Origin: Mucilaginibacter defluvii
GTDB taxonomy: Bacteria; Bacteroidota; Bacteroidia; Sphingobacteriales; Sphingobacteriaceae
Direction of reading: 5' to 3'
Assembly (NCBI RefSeq): GCF_039543225.1
Contig: NZ_BAABJI010000002.1
Coordinates: 1,612,001-1,676,000, forward strand
DNA length: 64,000 bases
Both the position numbers and the translations under genes were made by a program. This document shows, piece by piece, positions 54,151-62,993 of the stretch. Under the pieces are notes generated by a model. It did not search any database. It saw only the letters and a list, made by a program, of their open reading frames with translations, and was not told the DNA's origin. Within the stretch, counting starts at the first letter, position 1; each line of letters opens with the position of its first letter.

Positions 54151-55656
54151 TTAAAGCACTTTATACAGTAAATCAGGGAATAATCCGAACAAAAACAGCA
54201 ATACGGACAACAATACGGATAATGCGATGATTTTTTTATCCGAATAATCATGCTCAAACGATGTGGAACCTTTGCGAAGAAATAGGTTAAGCGGTATTTT
54301 AATATAATAAAACAGCGACACCACGGTAATAATAGCTCCGGTAATCATTAAAGCAAGCAACCATACATCATGATTTTGCTGATAGACGGCATAAACAGAA
54401 GAAAATACAAATAGCTTACCGGTAAATCCAGCCGAAATAGGTAATCCGGTCAGTGAAATCAGTATAACAACAAAACAAACCGACACAATTGGGTATTTAA
54501 AACCCAATCCTTTATATTCGGTCACGTTTTCGGCACCGGTTTGGTTGGTATAGTAACTTGCCAGCAGCAACGCGGCTATGTTGGCAACCGCGTACACTGC
54601 AAGGTAATAGATCAGAGAGTTTAGCCCTTGTGGCGAGTAGGTAACAACTGCCATCAACGCAAAACCGGTATGCCCGATACTGGAGTAGGCCAACATACGC
54701 TTTACATTTTGTTGCGCTACGGCGGCAAAGTTACCGGCTATCATGGTGATGATGCCAATTACGGACAGCACCAGCCTGAAATCAAAATCGGGATGCGGTA
54801 CTACCGATACAAAGGCGTTTACAAAGTTTATAAGCAAGGCGAAGGCGGCAATTTTGGGTACGCTTGAAAGGTAGGCGGTAACAGGCGTGGATGCTCCCTC
54901 ATAAACATCGGGCACCCAAAAATGCACGGGCACAAATGATAGCTTGAAACCTATGCCGATCAACACCAGTGTTAAGGCCAGCCCGACACCAGCACTACCA
55001 GTAGCCGTAAGGTTGACCATGAATTTCGGATCCCAAATATCCAGCGAACCTGTTAAACCGTATAACAACGATATGCCATAAAGCAAGACCGCTGATGACG
55101 CCGCGCCAAATAACACGTATTTTAAACCTGCTTCGGCACTAAAGCCGTTTTCGGAACGGTAAGCAACCATGAGATAGGACGCGATGGACACCATCTCGAT
55201 AGCCAGGTAAATGGACAACATGTTGGTAGCCATCGTCATTAAATGCAAACCTAAAACCGAACCTATAGTGATGGTATACAGATCGGACAATCCCTTTTTA
55301 TGCGAGGAGAGTTTATTGTCCCACGGGAAATAAATCAGGAGCAGCACGGTAAGCAGATCAATAACTACTTTAAATGAAACAGCTTTGTCATACAGCAGAA
55401 GCATTCCGTTGAATAAAGATATCGCGCCCCTTGCCTCATCAGCCAGAGAATACTGCTCATAGTCCTTGAAAAAAACGATGATCAAACCTGCTATACCTAT
55501 TGCCCGGCAATATTTTTCAGCTCCCTTACCAATAAACAGGTCGGCCAATAAAACCAGCACAAACAGTCCGCTCAAATACAGCTCGGGTACAAAAAAGTGC
55601 ACATCGCTTAATATTTTGCTTAGCTGCTCGGGTATGGTAGGTAACAGGTCGTGCAT
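54151..55656 (-). CDS. nuoN: NADH-quinone oxidoreductase subunit N
   Basis: 501 residues, 14 membrane helices of the antiporter-like subunit. It has the central LSFVPVHFWVPDVYEGASTP and AQQNVKRMLAYSSIGHTGFA motifs. It forms the proximal proton channel of complex I. Last gene of the nuo unit, 9 bp after nuoM. Confidence 0.95.
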   Translation of the reverse strand: MHDLLPTIPEQLSKILSDVHFFVPELYLSGLFVLVLLADLFIGKGAEKYCRAIGIAGLIIVFFKDYEQYSLADEARGAISLFNGMLLLYDKAVSFKVVIDLLTVLLLIYFPWDNKLSSHKKGLSDLYTITIGSVLGLHLMTMATNMLSIYLAIEMVSIASYLMVAYRSENGFSAEAGLKYVLFGAASSAVLLYGISLLYGLTGSLDIWDPKFMVNLTATGSAGVGLALTLVLIGIGFKLSFVPVHFWVPDVYEGASTPVTAYLSSVPKIAAFALLINFVNAFVSVVPHPDFDFRLVLSVIGIITMIAGNFAAVAQQNVKRMLAYSSIGHTGFALMAVVTYSPQGLNSLIYYLAVYAVANIAALLLASYYTNQTGAENVTEYKGLGFKYPIVSVCFVVILISLTGLPISAGFTGKLFVFSSVYAVYQQNHDVWLLALMITGAIITVVSLFYYIKIPLNLFLRKGSTSFEHDYSDKKIIALSVLLSVLLFLFGLFPDLLYKVL

Positions 55657-55665
55657 GGGCTGATC

Positions 55666-57267
55666 TTATTTCTTTAAAAACTCCACCAAAGCCAATACAC
55701 TACCGTTGGCTATGTCCAATACCAGCGACGGGAAAATGCCCAACGCCAATGCCATAACAGCTAAAGGCACAAGCGTTAAAGCTTCGCGCATATTGATATC
55801 TGTAAGTGCTGTGCGCCACACCTCGCCGCCCTTTAACAGGGTTTGGCCGAAGAACATGCGTTGCAGCGTCCATAAAAAATAGGCCGCGCTTAATAATATC
55901 CCGATTGAACCGCCAATGGCCATCCAGTAAGGTAATAATCCGTTGGTAGTTGACGATTTAAATGTTCCGGCCAGGGTAAAAGCTTCGGCCACAAAAGCTG
56001 AAAAACCGGGTAGACCCAATGAAGCAAAAAAGGCGATCATTACAAAAGCGGTATATTTTGGCATGATGCTCCCCAGGCCACGGAAGTTATATATATCCCT
56101 GTCATGCACTCGGTTGTAAACCACCCCTACCAGGTAAAACAGCATGGATGATAAAAAGCCGTGACTAATCATCTGCAACACCGCACCGCTTATGCCTTCG
56201 GCAGTTTGCGAGGCGATGCCCAACAGTACAAAACCCATGTGCGATACGGACGAGTAGGCTATCATGCGTTTCAGGTCGCGCTGGGCAAGGGCATTTAGTG
56301 CTCCATATAATATAGAAACGACACCGAGTAAGCCCAGCCAGAACGCACCGGATGCGGCAACTTCGGGGAATATACCTAAACAGATACGGATAATGCCGTA
56401 ACCCCCGATCTTTAATAATACCCCCGCCAGTATGATCGATACGGGTGTTGGCGCTTCCACGTGGGCTACAGGCAGCCAGGTATGCAGCGGTACAACCGGC
56501 ACTTTAATGGCAAAGGCTATGAATAACACCACAAAGCCCAGCACACGGGCAGGTACACCTAATATGGTTTGCTGCGCGGCGGTAGAGAATATTGAGTCGG
56601 CACTGTAGTTGGCCGGGTTCATCATTTGAATGATATTAAAGGTATGATTGCCTGTAGCCGGATCAGTTACTGACAGGTACAGACCTACCATCACCAGCAA
56701 CATAAATACCGAACCAAATAGGGTATACAGGAAAAACTTTATAGCCGCGTACTCACGCCGAACGCCGCCCCACATGCCTATCAGGAAATACAATGGCAAC
56801 AACATCAACTCATAGAACAGATAGAACAAAAAGAAATCTAACGCGCAGAATACACCTATTACGGCCATATCCAACAACAAAAATAAAGCGAAGAAGCCTT
56901 TTACGTTGCTGTTTATCTCCCATGAGGCAACGGTAGCGATCACCATGACCAGCGTGGTCATCACCAGTAACGGAAGCGAAATGCCATCTATACCTACAAA
57001 ATAATCTATCTGCATAGCCCCGGCGGCGCCCAGGTCAAGGTGTATCCAGGGCAGCTTTTGTACAAACTGAAACTGATCTTCGTGGTTGATACCGCCAAAA
57101 CCGGCACCTGTTTTAAAGTCGAGGTAAATCCATATACTCAGCGCGAACTGAATGAGTGTAGCAAGCAGGGTAATATATTTAAAGCTCGCCCGTAACGACG
57201 ACGGCAGCAGCAATATAATTGCGCCGAACACTACGGGGATGAATATCAGTATTGTTAAAAGGTTCAT
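55666..57267 (-). CDS. nuoM: NADH-quinone oxidoreductase subunit M
   Basis: 533 residues. Antiporter-like subunit with VVPLHTWLPVAHVEAPTPVS, the conserved Lys/Glu of proton-pumping helices, and LAQRDLKRMIAYSSVSHMGF. Middle proton pump of complex I. 7-bp spacing from nuoL and 9 bp to nuoN. Confidence 0.95.
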   Translation of the reverse strand: MNLLTILIFIPVVFGAIILLLPSSLRASFKYITLLATLIQFALSIWIYLDFKTGAGFGGINHEDQFQFVQKLPWIHLDLGAAGAMQIDYFVGIDGISLPLLVMTTLVMVIATVASWEINSNVKGFFALFLLLDMAVIGVFCALDFFLFYLFYELMLLPLYFLIGMWGGVRREYAAIKFFLYTLFGSVFMLLVMVGLYLSVTDPATGNHTFNIIQMMNPANYSADSIFSTAAQQTILGVPARVLGFVVLFIAFAIKVPVVPLHTWLPVAHVEAPTPVSIILAGVLLKIGGYGIIRICLGIFPEVAASGAFWLGLLGVVSILYGALNALAQRDLKRMIAYSSVSHMGFVLLGIASQTAEGISGAVLQMISHGFLSSMLFYLVGVVYNRVHDRDIYNFRGLGSIMPKYTAFVMIAFFASLGLPGFSAFVAEAFTLAGTFKSSTTNGLLPYWMAIGGSIGILLSAAYFLWTLQRMFFGQTLLKGGEVWRTALTDINMREALTLVPLAVMALALGIFPSLVLDIANGSVLALVEFLKK

Positions 57268-57274
57268 CAGTTTC

Positions 57275-59332
57275 TCAGATGAGTAATTTAAAAATAAACA
57301 CTAAAAGCACTACCGCCAGCATACTGTACAGGTAGTATTGCACTTTGCCACCCTGAAACAGGCGGGCCAGATTGCCAATACGCCTTACCAAAACAGTGAT
57401 CAGGTAGATAACACCGTTTACAATGTAACGGTCGGTCCACTCGGCCAGCGAGGAGAGTAAGCCAACTATATTACGCAGCAGGTTTACCAATCCGTCAATA
57501 ACCGTACGGTCAAACCAGTAAAGCAGGCGACTTAATGCCAGCACACCATTTACAATAACTTTATGGTAAAATGCATCAATATACCATTGGTTGTATGATA
57601 GCTTAAACAGCCATCCCGCTTGCGGGGCAACATAGTTACGTTTTACGTACAGCGCATATGCCAGGTAGATCACCATCACACTAAAAATATTAACTCCTAT
57701 GGGGATGAGTGTGTGGTAAATGTTTTCGCGCGCCAGGTGATTTGACGGGATGAAGCCCTCGTACAGCCAAGCATGTTCATACAACCAGGGATGCAGCGAA
57801 AACAGCGGGAACAAGCTGCACAGCGCCAGCATAATTAGCGGCAATTTATAATTCCAGCCACCATCGCTTATATGCAGCTTAATACCGGGATGAACATCCA
57901 ACAAACGGAATTTACCAAAAAACACCTTTACTATTAACCGGCTCACATAAAAGGCGGTTAACAAACTGGTTAATAATGCACCAACGGGCACCAGTTGATA
58001 ATACCATGATTTACCCTCTGCCCATTCAAAGGCTTGTATCAGTATACCATCTTTGGATAAGTAGCCTGAGGTGAACAATAAACCAATTAATGCCAGGCTG
58101 CCCACAACGGCGGCAATAAACGTAAGCGGCAGTTTTTTACGCAGGCCGCCCATGTATAAAATATTCTGCGGATCGATATCGAGATGGTTTTCGTGCTTGA
58201 TGTGCTGCATTTCGTGGATCACAATACCGGCTACCAAGAACAGCAGGCATTTAAAAAAAGCGTGCGTTGCCAAATGAAATAGTGACGAAGCATAAGCACC
58301 GACCCCCATAGCCAGCACCATAAAGCCTAGTTGCGATATGGTGGAGTAAGCCAGTATACGTTTCAGATCATTTTGCGTGAGGGCGATGCTTGCCGCCATA
58401 AATGCTGTAAAGCAGCCTATAACGGCAAACACGCTTAACTCTCCGGGCGTAAACAATGGATATGCTCTGCCAAGCAGGAAAACGCCCGCCGCCACCATCG
58501 TAGCGGCATGGATCAATGCTGATACCGAGGTTGGCCCTTCCATGGCATCGGGCAGCCAGGTATGTAACGGGAACTGTGCCGACTTAGCCGCCATGCCTAA
58601 AAATATTCCCGCAAAGGCTACGTATTGCCATACGGCAGGTAGTTGTCCGGTGGGTGCTATCCATATTCCGTTTTCGATAACAGATCGTGATACCAAGCCG
58701 TTATCACCGAATAGCTGAACCAGATCAAACGTACCATATTGTGCGAATAGGATAATGATAGCGGAGAGCAAACCTATATCGCCTATCCTATTCATGATAA
58801 AGGCCTTTTTGTTGGCTTGCACCGCCTTATCTCGCGTAAACCAAAAACCGATGAGCAGGTATGACGAAAAGCCTACCAACTCCCAAAAAGCGTAAAGCAG
58901 TATGGTGCTATCCACCACAACCAACGCCAACATACTAAAACAAAAGAAGCTGAGGTAAGTAAAATAACGGTTAAAGCGCTCATCCTCCCTCATATAAGCC
59001 ATGGAGTATATGTGCACCGGCAATGCGATAACAGGCACCAATACCAGCATCATAACCGATAAATTATTGAGCCATACCCCAGCATAAACTTTAGTAGCGC
59101 CAATGCTAAACCATAGCTGCTGTGTGTGCACAGTTGTAGTATTCCAAACCGCGGCAAAAACACTTATGGCAAAGGCGGCACTTAATAGTATAGCGATGGT
59201 TGATATCCACCCGGTAACCTTTACCCTGTTGGGGATAAAATTATTAACGATAGCGGCAAGCAATGGCAATATCACCGCCACCACCGTGTGGAACGTTTGT
59301 ATATGAGCGATATGTGCCTGATCGGGTACCAA
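57275..59332 (-). CDS. nuoL: NADH-quinone oxidoreductase subunit L
   Basis: 685 residues. Distal antiporter-like subunit with FPLHTWLPDAMEGPTSVSAL, LTQNDLKRILAYSTISQLGF and the long C-terminal lateral helix (~560-685). The only sensible start is TTG at 59332, 3 nt after the plug-repeat gene's stop, suggesting coupled translation. Confidence 0.95.
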   Translation of the reverse strand: MVPDQAHIAHIQTFHTVVAVILPLLAAIVNNFIPNRVKVTGWISTIAILLSAAFAISVFAAVWNTTTVHTQQLWFSIGATKVYAGVWLNNLSVMMLVLVPVIALPVHIYSMAYMREDERFNRYFTYLSFFCFSMLALVVVDSTILLYAFWELVGFSSYLLIGFWFTRDKAVQANKKAFIMNRIGDIGLLSAIIILFAQYGTFDLVQLFGDNGLVSRSVIENGIWIAPTGQLPAVWQYVAFAGIFLGMAAKSAQFPLHTWLPDAMEGPTSVSALIHAATMVAAGVFLLGRAYPLFTPGELSVFAVIGCFTAFMAASIALTQNDLKRILAYSTISQLGFMVLAMGVGAYASSLFHLATHAFFKCLLFLVAGIVIHEMQHIKHENHLDIDPQNILYMGGLRKKLPLTFIAAVVGSLALIGLLFTSGYLSKDGILIQAFEWAEGKSWYYQLVPVGALLTSLLTAFYVSRLIVKVFFGKFRLLDVHPGIKLHISDGGWNYKLPLIMLALCSLFPLFSLHPWLYEHAWLYEGFIPSNHLARENIYHTLIPIGVNIFSVMVIYLAYALYVKRNYVAPQAGWLFKLSYNQWYIDAFYHKVIVNGVLALSRLLYWFDRTVIDGLVNLLRNIVGLLSSLAEWTDRYIVNGVIYLITVLVRRIGNLARLFQGGKVQYYLYSMLAVVLLVFIFKLLI

Positions 59333-59335
59333 TGT

Positions 59336-60013
59336 TTATTTCTTTGTTTTCTTGTTATTTTTTGTTGTGACGAGGATAACGCCATGAGCACCTTTTATGC
59401 CGTATAATGCGGTCGCCCCAACATCTTTAAGTACCTGTAGTTTCTCTATGCTTTCAGGCTTGATGTTTTCCAGTTCTTTGATATCCTTTTCAACGCCATC
59501 AATCAGCAATAACGGGTTGTTTGGCCCCACGGTAGCGAATGATACTAAGCGTACAGGCTTTTTACTGGTGACTAATACTAATCCTTTAGCGGCTTTAATT
59601 CCATAGCGGTCGGTGGCTTGCTTATCTTTAAAAACCTGTACATTATCTATATTAGCAGGTGGCAGCCTTTTCATTGACTCAATATCTATCTCAACGCTGT
59701 CAAGCAATATCAGGGGCTGTGTGTTCGTCGCAGTATCTGCTGCCCGTAATTCGGTATTCTGTGTGCTGATAAATACAACTCCATTACGTCCAGCCTCACC
59801 ATATTTAACTGGAAAATTGTTGTCCTTAATTACCCACATGCCTTTAATGTCTGATAAGCCTAATTGCTTAACCTTTGCAGGCGTAGTAATTTTGCCATCA
59901 AGAATAGCCAATGGCTCCCGGTCATTTTTAGCAGGCATTGAGTCGCTTTGGGCTATTGCCTCAACCGCAAAAACCATCACCAGCGTAAAAACGATATAAA
60001 ATATCCTCGTCAT
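59336..60013 (-). CDS. Secreted protein of three TonB-plug-like repeats inside the nuo operon
   Basis: 225 residues from ATG 60013, 2 nt after the nuoK stop. A signal peptide (MTRIFYIVFTLVMVFAVEAIAQS) precedes three related ~60-residue units. Each has the pattern of an Ile/Leu-Asp substrate strand, a helix with Ile-Lys/Leu-Lys-Asp, and a YG..A.G.V..T loop: GVVFISTQN, TDRYGIKAAKGLVLVTSKKP and ATALYGIKGAHGVILVTTKN. This resembles the carboxypeptidase-linked plug domain of SusC-type TonB-dependent receptors, but there is no barrel. The role in complex I is unknown; it lies between nuoK and nuoL in a tightly packed operon. Confidence 0.8.
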   Translation of the reverse strand: MTRIFYIVFTLVMVFAVEAIAQSDSMPAKNDREPLAILDGKITTPAKVKQLGLSDIKGMWVIKDNNFPVKYGEAGRNGVVFISTQNTELRAADTATNTQPLILLDSVEIDIESMKRLPPANIDNVQVFKDKQATDRYGIKAAKGLVLVTSKKPVRLVSFATVGPNNPLLLIDGVEKDIKELENIKPESIEKLQVLKDVGATALYGIKGAHGVILVTTKNNKKTKK

Positions 60014-60015
60014 AC

Positions 60016-60321
60016 TCAATCTCCCAAGTTATTTATTTTAGACGGATCGATAGTTTTAAACTGCCGGTATACGTTGAGTATAATAGCCAGCGCTACTGCG
60101 GTTACCGCCGCGGCAAGCACAATGGCAAACAGGGCGAACACTTGCCCGCCATTATTAACTTTATCATACTTACCAAAAGCCACCAGGTTTAATATAGCGG
60201 CATTCAGCATCAGCTCAATACCTATCAGTATTTGTATGGCGTTGCGCTTGGCTACTACCATGTACAGGCCAATGCAAAACAGTGCCGCGCTCAACAGCAG
60301 AAAATCACTTAAAGCGATCAT
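60016..60321 (-). CDS. nuoK: NADH-quinone oxidoreductase subunit K
   Basis: 101 residues, three membrane helices, standard length. Conserved Glu in LIGIELMLNAAILNLVAF lies in the proton path. Overlaps nuoJ by 4 bp (ATGA-type). Confidence 0.95.
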   Translation of the reverse strand: MIALSDFLLLSAALFCIGLYMVVAKRNAIQILIGIELMLNAAILNLVAFGKYDKVNNGGQVFALFAIVLAAAVTAVALAIILNVYRQFKTIDPSKINNLGD

Positions 60322-60866
60322 GCCTGCGGCTCCTTTCTGGATAAATGTGCCGCCCCTATCAGCGCAAACATCAGCAGTATGGAGATCGCTTCAAATGGCA
60401 AAAGATAGAGCGTCATTAAATTTACACCGATATTCTCAATCAATATCGTGTCCGGCTTAATCACATTTCCATCGGCTACAGCAGTTCGCACCCAGTCTAA
60501 CTCGTCAACCCTTACTTGCCTTAACGTTATAAACATGACCACAAAAAATAACGCGGCAAGTAATACAGCAGGCAGTTTACTCAGGCTGATGAATTTTCCT
60601 TTTTGCTTTTGGATAGCATCCAGTGTTTCACGGCCGGATAGCATAAAGGCGAAAAGTATCAACACCAAAATACCGCCTACATAGATCACGATCTGGGTAA
60701 TGGCCACAAAATCTGCCAGGGCAAGCACATACAAACCCGCCAACGCAAACAGGGTAACAAAAAACATAAATACCGACCGCACCAGGTTTTTTGAAGCGGC
60801 CACATATAAGGCAGATCCTAAAGCGATGGCAGCCAATACGTAAAACATCACCTTCACCAGCATCAT
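60318..60866 (-). CDS. nuoJ: NADH-quinone oxidoreductase subunit J
   Basis: 182 residues, five membrane helices. The conserved pi-bulge helix is recognisable in FVAITQIVIYVGGILVLILF. Overlaps nuoI and nuoK by 4 bp each. Confidence 0.94.
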   Translation of the reverse strand: MMLVKVMFYVLAAIALGSALYVAASKNLVRSVFMFFVTLFALAGLYVLALADFVAITQIVIYVGGILVLILFAFMLSGRETLDAIQKQKGKFISLSKLPAVLLAALFFVVMFITLRQVRVDELDWVRTAVADGNVIKPDTILIENIGVNLMTLYLLPFEAISILLMFALIGAAHLSRKEPQA

Positions 60867-61450
60867 TGCCCTTCCTCCTTCTTCTTCATGGCGGCAAGCT
60901 TGGCGGCTTGCTTTTCGGCATTTTGCTTTTCGAGCAGCGCACGTTTTTCGTCGGCTTCCTTCTTGGTCATGTCCGAAAATTCGTAGATCAGGTCGCTCAG
61001 TTCAAACACCGTACGGTCGTACGTGTTAGTCATGGTAATACACTCCGTTGGACAAACAACCGTACACAGGCCGCAATACATACACTTGGCCATATCGATA
61101 TCAAACTTGGCGGCATACAGGCGCTTGGTTGTCCCGTCAGACGTTTGGCCGATGGCCTCCGTGGCTTTAATGGATTCTATATCGATACAATCAACCGGAC
61201 AAATCTTGGCGCACAGATCGCACACAATGCAATCATCCATCTCCACATCCAACTGGTAGCGCCCAACCTCAGGTACAGGCAATTGCTGTTTGGGGTATTG
61301 TATGGTATTGGTTCCTTCAAGGCGTTTAAAGTAATTATCGTCGCTTACTTTGTTGATCTCACGTGTTTTTTTCGACGCAAACAAGTGGCCGATGGTAAGG
61401 GTCATCCCCTTCCATGCAGTAGTTAAGCCATTTATCGCGTTTTTAAACAT
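60863..61450 (-). CDS. nuoI: NADH-quinone oxidoreductase subunit I (two 4Fe-4S clusters)
   Basis: 195 residues. Two ferredoxin motifs, CIVCDLCAKICP and CMYCGLCTVVCP, carry clusters N6a and N6b of the hydrophilic arm. An extra C-terminal Lys/Glu/Ala-rich helix (~165-195) goes beyond the usual end. A 104-bp spacer separates it from nuoH. Confidence 0.96.
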   Translation of the reverse strand: MFKNAINGLTTAWKGMTLTIGHLFASKKTREINKVSDDNYFKRLEGTNTIQYPKQQLPVPEVGRYQLDVEMDDCIVCDLCAKICPVDCIDIESIKATEAIGQTSDGTTKRLYAAKFDIDMAKCMYCGLCTVVCPTECITMTNTYDRTVFELSDLIYEFSDMTKKEADEKRALLEKQNAEKQAAKLAAMKKKEEGQ

Positions 61451-61554
61451 ACTGTTATAAACTCTAAAATCTAAATACTAAATTCTAATTACTATTCTCT
61501 AAACACTGATCTCTAACCACCAAACTCACCACTCACTACTATCCATTCACCTCC
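61451..61554. repeat. Degenerate CTAA-word spacer between nuoH and nuoI
   Basis: C/T/A-rich sequence with repeated words TCTAA, CTAAATAC, TCTCTAACCACC and CACTCACTAC and almost no G. It resembles the spacers at 31466 and 46579. No gene is present; the nuo genes are otherwise packed to within 10 bp. Confidence 0.65.
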
Positions 61555-62625
61555 CTACATCAACCATAACCGCCATACGCCGGATATTAATATACAGGCA
61601 AAGGCCAGCGGGGTTAATACTTTCCAGCATAGGTTCATCAGTTGGTCAACACGCAGGCGGGGTAATGTCCACCTGATCCACATTTGTACACCAACCAGGG
61701 CCAGGCTTTTAATCGCCACCCAAAATATCCCCCACCAGATGTTGGTTGTCCAGTCGGCCAATTTTAACGCGCCCATATTAGGCAGCGGTGTATTCCAGGC
61801 GCCTAAAAACAGGATCACCCCTATCATAGATACCAGGAACATCATCGAGTACTCGGCCAAAAACACAAAGGCAAAGCCTAATCCGGAATATTCGGTATGG
61901 AAACCGGCCACCAGTTCTGATTCCGCCTCGGGTATATCAAAAGGCGCACGGTTAGCTTCGGCTAATGATGATATAAAGTAAATAACAAATGCTATAATTA
62001 AATGCGGCGCCCTGAATATGTTCCAGCTCAGCAATCCGCCAATATTGGTTACGTCCCAAAAACCAAAAAACTTAACGGTTTCGGTTGATGCTACGCCTTG
62101 CTGTGCAGAGATCACCTGCAAATCCAATGACTGAGCGATCATCACTGCAGATATAATGGCAAAACCTGCTGGTATCTCGTACGAAATGATCTGCGCGGCC
62201 GAACGCATAGCGCCTAAAATAGAGTATTTATTATTGGAGCCCCAGCCCGCCATGAGTATGCCCAATGTCTCGATAGAGATAATGGCGAACACATAATACA
62301 GGCCGATATTTATTTTTGAAGGCGCTAAGCCTGGCCCCCAAGGCATTGCGGCAAAGCCCATGTAAACAGCCACAAATATGATTACCGGCGCCAGTATAAA
62401 CAGCCACTTATCGGCCTTGGCCGGGATGATCAGCTCCTTTTGGATCATTTTAAGAATATCGGCAAAAGTTTGCAGTGTACCAAATTTTCCTGTTTCGGTG
62501 GGGCCGAGCCTGTCCTGTATGTAGGCGGATATCTTTCGCTCGGCATACACGCCAAAAAGCGCGAACAACGCCGCAAACGCGAACAGCCCGGCAGCTACAA
62601 GAAAATATATCAGGTAATTACTCAA
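61555..62625 (-). CDS. nuoH: NADH-quinone oxidoreductase subunit H
   Basis: 356 residues, eight membrane helices. The quinone-site loops are present: RLGPTETGKFGTLQTFAD, AGWGSNNKYSILGAMRSAAQ and EANRAPFDIPEAESELVAGF. The frame opens with TTG at 62625, and the perfect box TAATTTTG ends 4 nt before it. It is the first nuo gene here: nuoA-G are not upstream, where a REP-like repeat and murI follow instead. Confidence 0.94.
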   Translation of the reverse strand: MSNYLIYFLVAAGLFAFAALFALFGVYAERKISAYIQDRLGPTETGKFGTLQTFADILKMIQKELIIPAKADKWLFILAPVIIFVAVYMGFAAMPWGPGLAPSKINIGLYYVFAIISIETLGILMAGWGSNNKYSILGAMRSAAQIISYEIPAGFAIISAVMIAQSLDLQVISAQQGVASTETVKFFGFWDVTNIGGLLSWNIFRAPHLIIAFVIYFISSLAEANRAPFDIPEAESELVAGFHTEYSGLGFAFVFLAEYSMMFLVSMIGVILFLGAWNTPLPNMGALKLADWTTNIWWGIFWVAIKSLALVGVQMWIRWTLPRLRVDQLMNLCWKVLTPLAFACILISGVWRLWLM

Positions 62626-62629
62626 TGCA

Positions 62630-62659
62630 CAAAATTACTTTGGCTGCAAACTTAGCAAA
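62630..62659 (-). promoter_or_regulatory. Promoter of the nuoH-N operon
   Basis: On the minus strand: TTTG (62659-62656), 18-nt spacer, perfect -7 box TAATTTTG (62637-62630), 4 nt from TTG 62625. Confidence 0.7.
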
Positions 62660-62827
62660 TGCCCGCTAAATATTCTATGTATTTGGTAGATTATAGCAGG
62701 ATTTTGATTTATGAAATCGGGAGAGCGGTTTTGGTTTCGAATTTCAGAAGTTTGATTGCGAAGTTGCCTGACCTGATTATAAATTATTTACTTTCCCTCT
62801 GGAAAACGTTGTGGAAACTCGCCATTT

Positions 62828-62970
62828 AACTCACCCGGTCTTCGCTGCGCTGGACCACCCTCTCTGCCCTTTGGGCAAAGAAGGTAAAATAACAAGAAAG
62901 AATCTGTTTACTACTCCCCTCTTGCGTTTGCGCAGAGGTTAACAAGCGGAGCGATGTCGGGGGTGAGTCA
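62828..62970. repeat. REP-like long inverted repeat with internal hairpins
   Basis: The outer arms AACTCACCCGGTCTTCGCTG and GCGATGTCGGGGGTGAGTC pair imperfectly. Inside lie two smaller hairpins, TCTCTGCCC-TTT-GGGCAAAGA near 62861-62882 and CCTCTTGCG-TTT-GCGCAGAGG near 62919-62938. G/C-rich arms in an A/T-rich gap suggest a mobile, non-coding repeat of the REP or MITE type. The remainder of 62626-62993 shows no gene. Confidence 0.7.
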
Positions 62971-62993
62971 ATAGGATCAAAGTGACTTATAAA

